A DNA stretch of 14,692 nucleotides from contig CABMPS010000025.1 in the NCBI GenBank assembly GCA_902388545.1, positions 1 to 14,692 of the forward strand, read 5' to 3'. The notes under the pieces were generated by a model that saw nothing but the letters and a program-made list of their open reading frames with translations, had not been told where the DNA came from and did no database searches. Made by a program: the position numbers and the translations under genes. Below are positions 1 to 8,162 of this stretch, piece by piece (the first letter of the stretch is position 1; every line of letters starts with the position of its first letter). This DNA is from an uncultured Collinsella sp. (GTDB taxonomy: Bacteria; Actinomycetota; Coriobacteriia; Coriobacteriales; Coriobacteriaceae).

Positions 1-758
1 CGCTTGAGACTGCTCCGTATGCCCGGGATTTTATAAAGCTGTTGGCGTTAAAGCCTGGCGAGTCGGTGCTTGATATGGGGTGTGGGGCTGGGTCGATTGC
101 CATTCCGCTTGCTCAGGCTGGGCATCCTGTGATTGCTGCTGACTTTTCCCCTGCTATGTTGGGCACGCTTGATGCTGGCATTGAGTACTATGGACTCGAG
201 GATCGCATTACACCGCTTGAACTTGCTTGGGATGATGACTGGGATCTGGTTGGACCGGTCGCGAAAGCGGTAGATGTTGCCTTTGCCAGTCGTTCTGTCA
301 CCACGACCAACCTAAAAGGCGCGCTTGCCAAGCTTGATCGAACGGCTCGTCGGCGTTGTGCTGTCACGATGGTCGCCAACTCCAGCCCGCGCTATGATCT
401 GCACTTGATGAACGCTATCGGCGCCTCCGTCACCTGCAGCAATGGCTTTGTGTACGCCTTCAACATCCTCATTCAGATGGGTGCGTTGCCGCAGGTTACA
501 TACTTTGAATCGCCTCGTCGCGATACCTTCGATAGCCTTGAGGCAGGCGTGGCGGATTTTTCCCGTATGCTCGAGCATGGCAACGAGGATAAGATCGACT
601 GCCTGCGCGACTACATCGCTCAACACATGATTGAGAACCCCCATGCCGGTGAGCCGGGCTCCAAGGGCGTGCCGCAGGGGCGCTATATGCTCGACCATAT
701 CCGTAAGGTTCGCTGGGCGTTTATTGCATGGGAGCCGGTCTCTGCGCCCAGCTCATAG
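1..758 (+). CDS. SAM-dependent methyltransferase, 5'-truncated by window edge
   Basis: Class I (Rossmann-fold) methyltransferase that would transfer a methyl group from S-adenosylmethionine; the substrate cannot be told. The reading frame is open from base 3, before any start codon, and the first visible residues (ETAPYARDFIKLL) look like the usual helix before motif I, so the true start lies outside the window. Motif I is VLDMGCGAGSIAIPLA, followed by the acidic end of strand 2 (VIAADFSPAML). The downstream half matches no specific subfamily that I recognise. It ends with TAG at 756-758. A TTG at 42 could be called as a start but would cut into the fold. The first ~300 bases use more T-rich codons (GCT, GAT, CTT, TTG) than the downstream genes, which may hint at different ancestry. 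I am sure of the fold and unsure of the role. Confidence 0.85.
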   Translation, partial: LETAPYARDFIKLLALKPGESVLDMGCGAGSIAIPLAQAGHPVIAADFSPAMLGTLDAGIEYYGLEDRITPLELAWDDDWDLVGPVAKAVDVAFASRSVTTTNLKGALAKLDRTARRRCAVTMVANSSPRYDLHLMNAIGASVTCSNGFVYAFNILIQMGALPQVTYFESPRRDTFDSLEAGVADFSRMLEHGNEDKIDCLRDYIAQHMIENPHAGEPGSKGVPQGRYMLDHIRKVRWAFIAWEPVSAPSS

Positions 759-875
759 CCTGTTCGCAGCCCACGCCGCCCACTCACTCGGCATCCGCAT
801 TCTTTTTGAACTGGGCAAACGCGCCCCACACCGCGCCGTTCCTGCGCTATCGTGGGACAGCTCACGTAGATTAAG

Positions 876-890
876 GCCCCGTCGCGGGGC
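876..890 (+). promoter_or_regulatory. short perfect hairpin ahead of yhbY
   Basis: GCCCCG and CGGGGC pair perfectly around a TCG loop, 26 bases before the yhbY start. No T tract follows, so it is not a standard terminator. It may be a leader hairpin of the yhbY mRNA or the weak end of the methyltransferase transcript. No convincing -35/-10 pair is visible in 759-916. Confidence 0.3.
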
Positions 891-916
891 GCCCCATACA
901 TAGAAAGCGAGAACCC

Positions 917-1216
917 ATGGCACTGACAGGAGCCCAGGTCAAGCAGCTTCGCAGCATGGCCCATCACCTCAACCCCGCCATCATCATCGGTAAGTCCGAT
1001 GTCAACGAGGGCACCGTCGAGCAGACGGTCGCCTACCTGGAGAAGCACGAGCTCGTTAAGTGCTCCGTGCTCGATGGCTCCAGTCTTTCCGCCCGCGAGG
1101 CCGCCGAAGAGCTCGCTGAGCGCTGCCACGCCGAGGTCGTCCAGGTCATCGGCCGCAAGTTCTCGCTGTATCGCGAGTCCTCGCGCAAGGACATCGAGAA
1201 GATCAAGCTCGTCTAA
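917..1216 (+). CDS. yhbY: YhbY/CRS1-family RNA-binding protein
   Basis: A 99-residue single CRM domain, the typical size of bacterial YhbY, a cytoplasmic RNA-binding protein associated with pre-50S ribosomal subunits. Family signs are the start MALTGAQVKQLRSMAHHLNP, the strand and loop AIIIGKSDVNEGTVE (the position of the GKxG loop, here GKSD), and the closing QVIGRKFSLYRES block. The ATG at 917 is preceded by a weak purine stretch (GAAAGCGAG). It stands alone, with a hairpin upstream and a clear terminator downstream, so it is probably monocistronic. The next gene is convergent. The replaced second glycine of the loop is a small departure from the family norm. Confidence 0.93.
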   Translation: MALTGAQVKQLRSMAHHLNPAIIIGKSDVNEGTVEQTVAYLEKHELVKCSVLDGSSLSAREAAEELAERCHAEVVQVIGRKFSLYRESSRKDIEKIKLV

Positions 1217-1253
1217 GAGCCAATGATCCGGCGAGCCAACACATAGCAAGCTT

Positions 1254-1287
1254 ACGGGTGCCCAAGTACTTCGGGCGCCCGTTTTTT
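1254..1287 (+). terminator. rho-independent terminator of yhbY
   Basis: ACGGGTGCCC and GGGCGCCCGT form a 10-bp stem (one G-T wobble) around a 9-base loop, followed by six T. The T tract overlaps the last codon of the convergent regulator gene. On the minus strand no T tract follows the stem, so it should work only for yhbY. Confidence 0.9.
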
Positions 1288-4285
1288 ATCGCTCGACCAG
1301 CACGCGATTGAGCCGTCCCTCCACCAAGCGCTCGTATAGACACCGCGTCTCGGGCTCGGGCACGCCATTGACCTGCTCCCTCAGATGGTGCATATGCCCG
1401 CTGTACAGCTCGACGATATCGCGCCGCCGCCCCGCCGCACTGTAGACGCGCATGGCGCAGCGCACCATATCCTCACGCGCCGTTTCCTGTCGAAGCCCCG
1501 ACTCCGCCAGCCAAATCGCCGACTGCAGGTCGTTTTCTTCTAGAGCGGCATTTGCCCCCTTAATCATGCAATCGATGTACTTTGACTGCATAATGCGCCG
1601 CATGCGCAAAAAGTAGGTTGGATTACAGCCATTGGGAACATACAGCGGTCCGGCATAAAGCTGCTCAATCTTAAGGCACAGCTCAACTAAATGGGGCCCG
1701 CGCGCACCCGTGCGATTTCCCAAAACCTCGCGGCTTATCTGGTCAAACAGCCGTACATCGGTCTTGACGTAGTCGCCGTTGAGTCCGATGCATTCATTTT
1801 GGATGAGCACACACGACTTGCCATCCGGCGTCGGTCCCAAAGCCGACCGCAAGCGCGATATCGTCGAGTACAGGTTGTTGCGGGCGCTATTGAACTCGGC
1901 ATGGGGCCACAACTCCATTGCCAGCGTCTCACGATCGACGAGTGCATCCATGCCCAGTGCAAGCCGCTCGGCAAGCGTCGCCGCCTTCTTGCGGCGCCAC
2001 ATTTTGTCCGTGATGGGAAACCCGTCGCGCTCGGCGCGGAACGCACCAAACATGCGAATCTCGATATGGTCGATGGTATCAACGGCTTCAACCTCGCCAG
2101 CCTGGAACAGGCGCTCGCCCTCCCCTTCCAAATCGTCGCGCAGCGAGTACCGCGACAGCTCGCGCACGGGAAGCTTCTTGCGAATCCTGGTCGCCGGCTC
2201 GCCCAGACAATGCATGGCAAGGCGCGCAAAGAGCCGATACGATGGTTCCAGAATCCCCGCGCGATTCATGGACATCCAGGCCGCAAGATCGCTATCTCGC
2301 CCCGCGCAAGCCAAATGCAGCGCCACCATCCAGGCTTCTGCACCACCAACCTGCGTCTGGCTTATATCGAGCAACTCCGCTTCCTCGCGTACCGAAACCA
2401 TCGAGGTGTTACGCAGATACGCCGCGCGCTCCAGCAGCAATGCGTTATCGCGCATGTACGCAATCGACTCCTCGGCAAGTTTGAGCACTTGGACCGCACG
2501 GAACTTTGCATTAACCGGCCGTCCCTCTGCCAGCGACTGCCAGCCTTCTAGCAACAGGCCAAACAGCTGAATCTGGTTGTCGCGCATGCGCACGGCAAAA
2601 CGATCGAGCTCGTTGAACGCCGCGTCGTCGGTTACCGGCAGGCCGGAAAGGAGCCGCCGTGCCGCCAACACCATGCGCACCCAGATAGCCATCGCCTTAA
2701 GCCCACGCACGTCGAGCGCCTCCCGCACCACCGTCATCTCGTCGTCGCGCTCGTCGGTTCCCGTAAACGACCCGTCAAAGAGCTCCACCAGCATGCTATC
2801 GGCCCGTATAACAATCCCCGCGATGTCGAGCTCACAGTCGTAGGCCTTGCTCGTTTTGAGCTGCTGTAGAACGCCGCCGTCATCTCCCCGCTCGGTCAGG
2901 CAGCGCTTGACCTCGATATGCGCGGACAACATATCGAGTGCGGTATGGGATGTCTCGATTTCTGGCACGGCCAGGTTCGTAGGAAGCCCAAGCCCGTTGT
3001 CCCCATAGCAAACAGCCGTCAGTGTCTGGGCCACTCTCCATGAAACAGGGTCTATTTCGCAGGCCGCCCGTTCGCCCCCGCGCTCGATGACCGATGCCAT
3101 ATAGCGAGCGAGCTTTGTATTGGACACGCTGACCGCTGCCAAATACACGCCAAGCGCCTCGGCAGGCGTTGGCTCTGGAGCCGGATCGTCGGCATCGATC
3201 GTGCCCAGCGCTGCTCGGCAGATATCGGCCCCGTGCCCCGTCAGAGCCAGATCGACCCCATACTGCCCAGCAAGTTCAAGGACCGCATCACGGTCCAAAA
3301 AGACGTCCGCCAGGCCCATCGCCGCATCGCATCGGCCCGCCTTAAGCAAAATCCGGGCCGCCCTCGGAACAAGTTCGGGGCGAACCTCGGCCACCAACTT
3401 ACGCAAACGCAAGCGTCCGTTATCCTCCGTGCCCAGACACGTAAAACTCCGCTCGGCGGGATCCAAGCCAAAGATCGGATAGTCGCGTACAAAGTAGGAC
3501 TGGTCGACCATCGACAGCCTCACCCCACAAGCCTCGAGTTCTGCGATATTGCCCTCGCCCATCAAAATCATGAGACATGCCACGCAAAACAGCGCATTAT
3601 TGTCGAGCGAAGCCAGATCGACAAGTGCCGCGCCATATACGTTGACAATCTCGTTTTCGAGCAGACCGGCTACGTCGCCTTGGCCATACAGACCCGTCTG
3701 CAATGCCGAAACGAGCTCGGGCACGCCCTGCGTGAGCTGATAAAAGTCGAGCGATGTGCTGATCGAAAACGCCGATGCCCACGCCGAATACTCATAGGCA
3801 TGCACCTTGAGCATCTGCGCATTGATCTTAACCGAATCGCCCAGCCCATGAATCAGCTGACGATTTGAAGGACGGCAGGAGATAAAGACCCCTACCCCCA
3901 TAGCGCGCAGGCCGCGAATCCTGTCGATGAGGTCTTCGGTATCGTGCTGATCGAGGTTTGGCACATTATCAATCGCGATAAGGGAGTGCGGTTTGTCTTT
4001 GAGTTCCTCGGTAACCACCTCGAGCTGCATAAACACCTCGCGCCCAGTGGCGCGATCGGCCTCGATAATCCGCACGGGGCCTCGCGTCGGGTCGCATTTA
4101 ACCTCATGGGTGTACTGCAGCAGCACCGAGGTCTTCCCAAACCCATCGGGCGCATAAAGAACCACGATGCCGGCCTTTCGGCCCTTGGCGAGAAGCTCAT
4201 TCATCAAGCGTTCGCGTCGCACCATATAGCCTCCGCCCAGCGGCATCAGCTCGAGGTCGTCTATACTGCCCAAATCGTTTACCAT
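1286..4285 (-). CDS. Large STAND-type P-loop regulator with C-terminal winged helix and BTAD
   Basis: A 999-residue putative signal-responsive transcription regulator. Residues 45-52 (APDGFGKT) are a Walker A loop, LIAID at ~102-106 is a Walker B strand, and FISCRPS at ~134-140 resembles the sensor strand of STAND/MalT-type NTPases. The middle (~200-735) is helical and lacks clear motifs; it could be the sensor and repeat region. Residues ~740-825 (MFGAF at 745, then WRRKKAATLAERLAL and the recognition-helix-like NLYSTISRLRSALG) match an OmpR/SARP winged helix. The rest, with VRLFDQISREV and LYAGPLY, matches a bacterial transcriptional activator domain. In AfsR-type SARPs the DNA-binding part comes first; here the layout is MalT-like. 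ATG at 4285 has a GAGGAG site 5 bases upstream. Ligand and target genes are unknown. Confidence 0.85.
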   Translation of the reverse strand: MVNDLGSIDDLELMPLGGGYMVRRERLMNELLAKGRKAGIVVLYAPDGFGKTSVLLQYTHEVKCDPTRGPVRIIEADRATGREVFMQLEVVTEELKDKPHSLIAIDNVPNLDQHDTEDLIDRIRGLRAMGVGVFISCRPSNRQLIHGLGDSVKINAQMLKVHAYEYSAWASAFSISTSLDFYQLTQGVPELVSALQTGLYGQGDVAGLLENEIVNVYGAALVDLASLDNNALFCVACLMILMGEGNIAELEACGVRLSMVDQSYFVRDYPIFGLDPAERSFTCLGTEDNGRLRLRKLVAEVRPELVPRAARILLKAGRCDAAMGLADVFLDRDAVLELAGQYGVDLALTGHGADICRAALGTIDADDPAPEPTPAEALGVYLAAVSVSNTKLARYMASVIERGGERAACEIDPVSWRVAQTLTAVCYGDNGLGLPTNLAVPEIETSHTALDMLSAHIEVKRCLTERGDDGGVLQQLKTSKAYDCELDIAGIVIRADSMLVELFDGSFTGTDERDDEMTVVREALDVRGLKAMAIWVRMVLAARRLLSGLPVTDDAAFNELDRFAVRMRDNQIQLFGLLLEGWQSLAEGRPVNAKFRAVQVLKLAEESIAYMRDNALLLERAAYLRNTSMVSVREEAELLDISQTQVGGAEAWMVALHLACAGRDSDLAAWMSMNRAGILEPSYRLFARLAMHCLGEPATRIRKKLPVRELSRYSLRDDLEGEGERLFQAGEVEAVDTIDHIEIRMFGAFRAERDGFPITDKMWRRKKAATLAERLALGMDALVDRETLAMELWPHAEFNSARNNLYSTISRLRSALGPTPDGKSCVLIQNECIGLNGDYVKTDVRLFDQISREVLGNRTGARGPHLVELCLKIEQLYAGPLYVPNGCNPTYFLRMRRIMQSKYIDCMIKGANAALEENDLQSAIWLAESGLRQETAREDMVRCAMRVYSAAGRRRDIVELYSGHMHHLREQVNGVPEPETRCLYERLVEGRLNRVLVER

Positions 4286-4673
4286 GCCCGCTCCTCAACT
4301 CGACCGTATGGACACTGTAGCCGCAAGACCATACAAGCCGCGCTATGAATAGAGCGACCTTGTGTTTTAGGTTGTCTTTTGGTACGCAAGCGGCAAGTTT
4401 TTGTACAGCGAGGGCCGATTCTTATTAATCCCCCGACTAATCGGTCTTTAAGCAGGTAAATGAGCTTGTCAGCTTGTCCCATCTAAGCGGCAGTGTAACG
4501 CAAATGAACAAGGTTCAGCCATGTCATTCAACTCGCCTAGCACCCGCTACCGTCTACGACCTTTTAGTGGCATTTTTGCATAGAATCTGGTATGGAATGA
4601 ATCAAGCTGTTTGACATCCGGCATTCGCCAAGCTTGCGGCAAGATTTTGGTCAAGCGGGCGGAAAGGGATAGC
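4286..4673. other. Gene-free stretch upstream of the large regulator
   Basis: About 390 bases without a credible gene, AT-richer than its surroundings. It must hold the promoter of the regulator (-), but no clear -35/-10 pair stands out. It contains a tandem direct repeat AGCTTGTC (4463-4470 and 4471-4478) and an imperfect inverted repeat GGCCGATT/AATCGGTC (4413-4420 and 4439-4446, one wobble) enclosing a second TAATC copy. These are possible operator sites. A 36-codon plus-strand frame at 4504-4614 lacks a ribosome binding site and is not called. Confidence 0.5.
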
Positions 4674-4700
4674 AAAAAGGCCCCCGCAAAGCGGAGGCCT
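4674..4700 (-). terminator. rho-independent terminator of nagB
   Basis: Read on the minus strand, AGGCCTCCGC and GCGGGGGCCT form a 10-bp stem (one T-G wobble) with a TTT loop, ending in a run of five T. It lies 34 bases after the nagB stop. Confidence 0.92.
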
Positions 4701-4733
4701 TAGGCAAGGCTATGTCGAGGTGCAGGATTCGCG

Positions 4734-5462
4734 CTACTCGCAGAGCGAAAGGGCGGCCTCGTCGGCAACGACAACGCAGTTGGTGTGCAGCTGCAGGATC
4801 GAAGCCGGGCACGCGGGCGTAACCGGGCCATAGCACATGTCATGCACGGCCTGAGCCTTGGCCTCGCCGTTGGCGACGACCAGGATCATGCGGGCATACA
4901 TGATGGTCTGGGTGCCCATGGTGTAGGCCTGACGGGGAACGTCGTCGATGCTGTCGAACAGGCGGCTGTTGGCCTGAATGGTGCTCTCGGTGAGGTCGAC
5001 ACAGTGCGTGCCCTTGGAGAAGTGGTCATCGGGCTCGTTGAAGCCGATGTGGCCGTTGTTGCCAATGCCGAGCAGCTGCAGATCCGGGTAACCGGCGGCG
5101 GCGACGATCTTGTCGTACTCGGAGCAGGCAGCGGCGGCGTCGGGGTTGGAACCGTCGGGCACATGCGTGTTGTTCAGGTCGATGTTGATGTGATCGAAGA
5201 AGTTCTCACGCATGAAATAGTGATAGCTCTGGGGATCGTCGTGCGAAAGGCCGCGATACTCGTCCAGGTTGTAGGTGCTGACCTCGGCAAAGTCGACGTC
5301 GCCCTTCTCGTACCAAGCAGCGAGCTGCTTGTAGGCACCGATCGGGGTGGAGCCGGTGGCAAGGCCCAGCACGCAGTCGGGCTTGAGAATAACCTGCGCC
5401 GAGATGATATTGGCTGCCTTGCGGCTCATATCCTCGTAGTCTTTAGCTTTAATGATCTTCAT
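4734..5462 (-). CDS. nagB: Glucosamine-6-phosphate deaminase
   Basis: Converts glucosamine-6-phosphate to fructose-6-phosphate and ammonia, feeding amino sugars into glycolysis in the cytoplasm. The 242 residues match the short, Bacillus-type NagB rather than the 266-residue allosteric E. coli enzyme. Motifs are GLATGSTP (33-40, phosphate binding), NLDEYRGL (D67), and GIGNNGHIGFNEP with N136, H138 and E143. By family alignment D67, H138 and E143 correspond to E. coli D72, H143 and E148. N136 stands where E. coli has D141; to my knowledge Asn is common there in Gram-positive enzymes. The ATG at 5462 was chosen over longer in-frame starts because AGAAAGGA (5469-5476) sits just upstream and MKIIKAKDYE is the family start. 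It follows an EIIA gene across a 272-base structured gap and ends in its own terminator. Confidence 0.97.
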   Translation of the reverse strand: MKIIKAKDYEDMSRKAANIISAQVILKPDCVLGLATGSTPIGAYKQLAAWYEKGDVDFAEVSTYNLDEYRGLSHDDPQSYHYFMRENFFDHINIDLNNTHVPDGSNPDAAAACSEYDKIVAAAGYPDLQLLGIGNNGHIGFNEPDDHFSKGTHCVDLTESTIQANSRLFDSIDDVPRQAYTMGTQTIMYARMILVVANGEAKAQAVHDMCYGPVTPACPASILQLHTNCVVVADEAALSLCE

Positions 5463-5516
5463 TACGCGTCCTTTCTCGTACAAGAGAGGCAAGGCTCCCC
5501 TTACAAGCACTTGCCC

Positions 5517-5551
5517 GCGGCCCGCGTCGGCCGCAACCAACGTGTGCGGCC
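5517..5551 (-). promoter_or_regulatory. Two mutually exclusive hairpins in the nagB leader
   Basis: Read towards nagB, segment A (GGCCGCA, 5551-5545) can pair with segment B (TGCGGCC, 5535-5529) over a 9-base loop. B can instead pair with segment C (GGCCGC, 5522-5517) over a 6-base loop. Both stems use the same B bases, so only one can form. The set lies 55-90 bases before the nagB start. This layout suits attenuation or translational control, but no terminator T tract or direct masking of the ribosome binding site is visible. Confidence 0.35.
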
Positions 5552-5623
5552 ACCAGGGCGAGGTCGCGTAATGTATGTGTCTCGTGTCTAGCCGCGTCGA
5601 GGCCCCTGCCCGTCCACGGTGAC

Positions 5624-5694
5624 CCGAAGCCTTTTAGCTTCGGACAAATCCCATCTTGCCACGGAGGGCGTCCTCTTTCAAGGGCGCCCTCCGT
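5624..5694 (-). promoter_or_regulatory. Two strong hairpins in the EIIA-nagB gap
   Basis: Hairpin 1 (5661-5694) has a 13-bp stem, ACGGAGGGCGTCC with GGGCGCCCTCCGT (one wobble), and an 8-base loop; it lies about 40 bases after the EIIA stop. Hairpin 2 (5624-5643) pairs CCGAAGC with GCTTCGG over a 6-base loop. Neither is followed by a T tract on either strand. They may partly terminate, stabilise or process the EIIA-nagB transcript, or belong to a structured nagB leader. I do not recognise a known riboswitch class. Confidence 0.5.
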
Positions 5695-5734
5695 AAACGT
5701 GTTTGAATTGTAGGCTAATGGCCACGTGCACTTG

Positions 5735-6232
5735 CTAGCGCTCGCGAGCAACGATGAGCTGGTCCATCTCTTCGACATGCACGCCAACGGAGCCCTTGAT
5801 GCTCGAGAACTCAACAGAGTTGCACACCAAGATGGGAACCGTCACATCGTAGCCCTCGGCAGCAATTGCCTCGCGATCGAACTCAATGAGCACATCGCCC
5901 TTATGGACGATGTCACCCACTTGCGCATGTACGGTAAAGTGCTTGCCCTCAAGCTGAACAGTGTCCAAACCAACGTGGATGAGCACGTCCAAGCCATCGA
6001 CCGTGTTAAGCGCAACAGCGTGTCCCGTGGGAAAAATGGCCTCGACCTTGGCATCAGCCGGTGCAATCACACGCGTGCCGGTAGGCTGAATCGCCACGCC
6101 CTGGCCCAAAAGGCCGGTGGCAAATGTCTGGTCGTTTACCTCGGAAAGCGGAATGACGTCGCCCGAGATGGGAGCATCCAGCGTAAGGACTCGACCACGC
6201 ATACCAAAAGACCTTAGGACTTTAGTGAACAT
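5735..6232 (-). CDS. PTS EIIA component, glucose family
   Basis: A stand-alone 165-residue EIIA-Glc-type protein. It takes phosphate from HPr and passes it to an EIIB domain of a sugar permease, and in many bacteria also acts as a signalling protein. Both active-site histidines are present: H71 in FPTGHAVAL and H86, the phosphorylated one, in LIHVGLDTVQLEG. The surrounding fold motifs SGDVIPLSEV, VIAPADAKVEAIF and GDVLIEFD are intact. No EIIB or EIIC gene is nearby, so it must serve permeases encoded elsewhere. ATG at 6232 follows a GAGGGGGAG stretch; a TTG seven codons upstream is possible but lacks this. It starts 71 bases after glmM stops, in the same direction, which suggests co-transcription. 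Whether it serves N-acetylglucosamine or glucose permeases cannot be read here, so I give no symbol. Confidence 0.93.
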   Translation of the reverse strand: MFTKVLRSFGMRGRVLTLDAPISGDVIPLSEVNDQTFATGLLGQGVAIQPTGTRVIAPADAKVEAIFPTGHAVALNTVDGLDVLIHVGLDTVQLEGKHFTVHAQVGDIVHKGDVLIEFDREAIAAEGYDVTVPILVCNSVEFSSIKGSVGVHVEEMDQLIVARER

Positions 6233-6303
6233 GCTCCCCCTCGGACATACCAATCGACCAAAATAGCCTTAACAGTTTACCACTTGGCACTCGTTTTTGA
6301 CCA

Positions 6304-7641
6304 TTAGGGAAGTTCGCGCTTGACAACCTCGACGATGTCGTCGACAACGCGCTGGGTCAGCTCGTGCGTCTCGGCCTCGGCCATAACGCGGACCAGCGGC
6401 TCGGTACCGCTCGGGCGCACCAGAATGCGGCCGCGGCCGTCAAGCTCCTTCTCGGCAGCAGCGACGGCATCCCAGATGGGCTGGCAATCGTCCAGACCAG
6501 CCTTGTTGTCGGAATGCACGTTGACGAGTACCTGCGGGTACTTCTTCATGATGCCGGCAAGATCGGTGAGGGTACGACCGGTGCGCTTGAGCACGGCCAG
6601 CAGCTGCAGAGCCGTCACCAGGCCGTCACCGGTGGTGTTGTGCTCCAGGAAGATGATGTGGCCGGACTGTTCGCCGCCGATGACGGCGCCGTCCGCGAGC
6701 ATACGCTCAAGAACATAGCGGTCGCCCACGGCAGTCTGAACCATTTCGAAGCCCTGCTCCTTCATGGCAATGGAGAAGCCCAGGTTGCACATAACGGTCG
6801 AGACGATCTCGGAGTTGGCGAGCTTGCCGCGGGCAGCCAGGTCGGAGCCGCAGATGGCCAGGATGTAGTCACCATCGATCTCGTTGCCCTCGCTGTCCAC
6901 GAACAGCACGCGGTCGGCGTCGCCGTCGTGAGCCAGGCCGATATCGGCATGGGTGCGCAGCACGAGCTCGCGCAGGGGCTCAAGGTGAGTGGAGCCGCAC
7001 TCAACGTTAATGTCGGTGCCACAGTAATCGGTGTTGATGGCATGGACCGTGGCGCCCAGGCGCTGCAGCGCGGCAGGCGTGGTCTGGCAAGAAGCGCCAT
7101 GGCCGCAGTCGACGGCAACGACTAGGCCATCGAGCCTCAGGCCATCAAGCGTATCGATGGCGTGGTCGACATATGCCTTGCGGGCGTCTTTCATCTTGAT
7201 GATGTGACCCACGCCGGCACCGGTCGGCAGCGTGTCGGCAGCCATGGCTTCCTCGGACATGACCCAGGCGCTGATCTCTTCCTCGACCGCATCGGGAAGC
7301 TTCATGCCCTTGCGGCTAAAGAACTTGATGCCGTTGAACTCCGGCGGATTATGCGAAGCAGAGATGACGATGCCGCCATCGAGCTCGTTCTGGACGGTGA
7401 GCAGCGCCACGGCAGGCGTGGGGATGACGCCGCAGCAGTGCGGACGGCCGCCCTCGGCCATGATGCCGGCAGTCAGAGCGCTCTCGAGCATGGTGCCCGA
7501 AAGACGCGTATCGCGGCCGATGCAGATGTCTGGGCCAAGGAACTTGGTCGCCGCGCGGCCCAGGCGAAACGCGAGGTCGCACGAGAGGTCGGCGTTGGCG
7601 ACGCCACGGACGCCATCGGTACCGAAGATGTTCTGGGGCAT
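6304..7641 (-). CDS. glmM: Phosphoglucosamine mutase
   Basis: Interconverts glucosamine-6-phosphate and glucosamine-1-phosphate, the entry into UDP-GlcNAc and hence peptidoglycan synthesis. The 445-residue length is typical. Residues 5-13 (IFGTDGVRG) are the family start. The phosphoserine loop ISASHNP has the catalytic serine at S96. The metal loop is DGDADR (239-244), the sugar-binding loop GGEQSGH (322-328), and the phosphate-binding loop RPSGTEP (409-415). ATG at 7641 has AAGGAG (7649-7654) upstream. The rpsI terminator lies ~50 bases upstream, so glmM needs its own promoter or read-through; a weak candidate (TTTTCG, 17 bases, TATATC) lies in that gap. EIIA and nagB follow, placing the synthetic and degradative users of glucosamine-6-phosphate together. 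Confidence 0.98.
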   Translation of the reverse strand: MPQNIFGTDGVRGVANADLSCDLAFRLGRAATKFLGPDICIGRDTRLSGTMLESALTAGIMAEGGRPHCCGVIPTPAVALLTVQNELDGGIVISASHNPPEFNGIKFFSRKGMKLPDAVEEEISAWVMSEEAMAADTLPTGAGVGHIIKMKDARKAYVDHAIDTLDGLRLDGLVVAVDCGHGASCQTTPAALQRLGATVHAINTDYCGTDINVECGSTHLEPLRELVLRTHADIGLAHDGDADRVLFVDSEGNEIDGDYILAICGSDLAARGKLANSEIVSTVMCNLGFSIAMKEQGFEMVQTAVGDRYVLERMLADGAVIGGEQSGHIIFLEHNTTGDGLVTALQLLAVLKRTGRTLTDLAGIMKKYPQVLVNVHSDNKAGLDDCQPIWDAVAAAEKELDGRGRILVRPSGTEPLVRVMAEAETHELTQRVVDDIVEVVKRELP

Positions 7642-7690
7642 AGGATCGCTCCTTCCCTAGCAGGCGATATACAACCGCCCACCCTAGTCG

Positions 7691-7734
7691 AAAAAGAAAA
7701 GCGGGACCCGCCGAGGAATCGGCAGGCCCCGCTT
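7691..7734 (-). terminator. rho-independent terminator of rplM-rpsI
   Basis: On the minus strand AAGCGGG plus GCCTGCCGA pair with TCGGCGGGT plus CCCGCTT, a 16-bp stem with two wobbles and a TTCC loop, followed by TTTTCTTTTT. It lies 30 bases after the rpsI stop and separates the ribosomal operon from glmM. Confidence 0.95.
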
Positions 7735-7764
7735 GTACATTGTATCTCGTAAGGAGATAAAACC

Positions 7765-8160
<396 letters not shown>

Positions 8161-8162
8161 CT

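Noticed and set aside
1691..2551. Long plus-strand open frame opposite the large regulator
   Set aside because: It overlaps the winged helix and flanking helical parts of the minus-strand protein and shows no recognisable motif.
4504..4614. 36-codon plus-strand frame starting MNKVQPCHSTRL
   Set aside because: No ribosome binding site, no family resemblance, and its length is expected by chance.
4785..5591. Long plus-strand open frame opposite nagB
   Set aside because: It is a mirror frame of the GC-rich nagB gene; its composition is low-complexity and it has no start signals or family motifs, while the minus strand encodes a clear NagB.
5574..5600. DasR/NagR-type operator in the nagB leader
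   Set aside because: Only about 7 of 12 bases fit the TGGTCTAGACCA consensus and the site is not symmetric.
6233..6253. TTG start seven codons upstream in the EIIA gene
   Set aside because: The ATG at 6232 follows a purine-rich binding site that the TTG start would swallow, and the protein aligns from the ATG.
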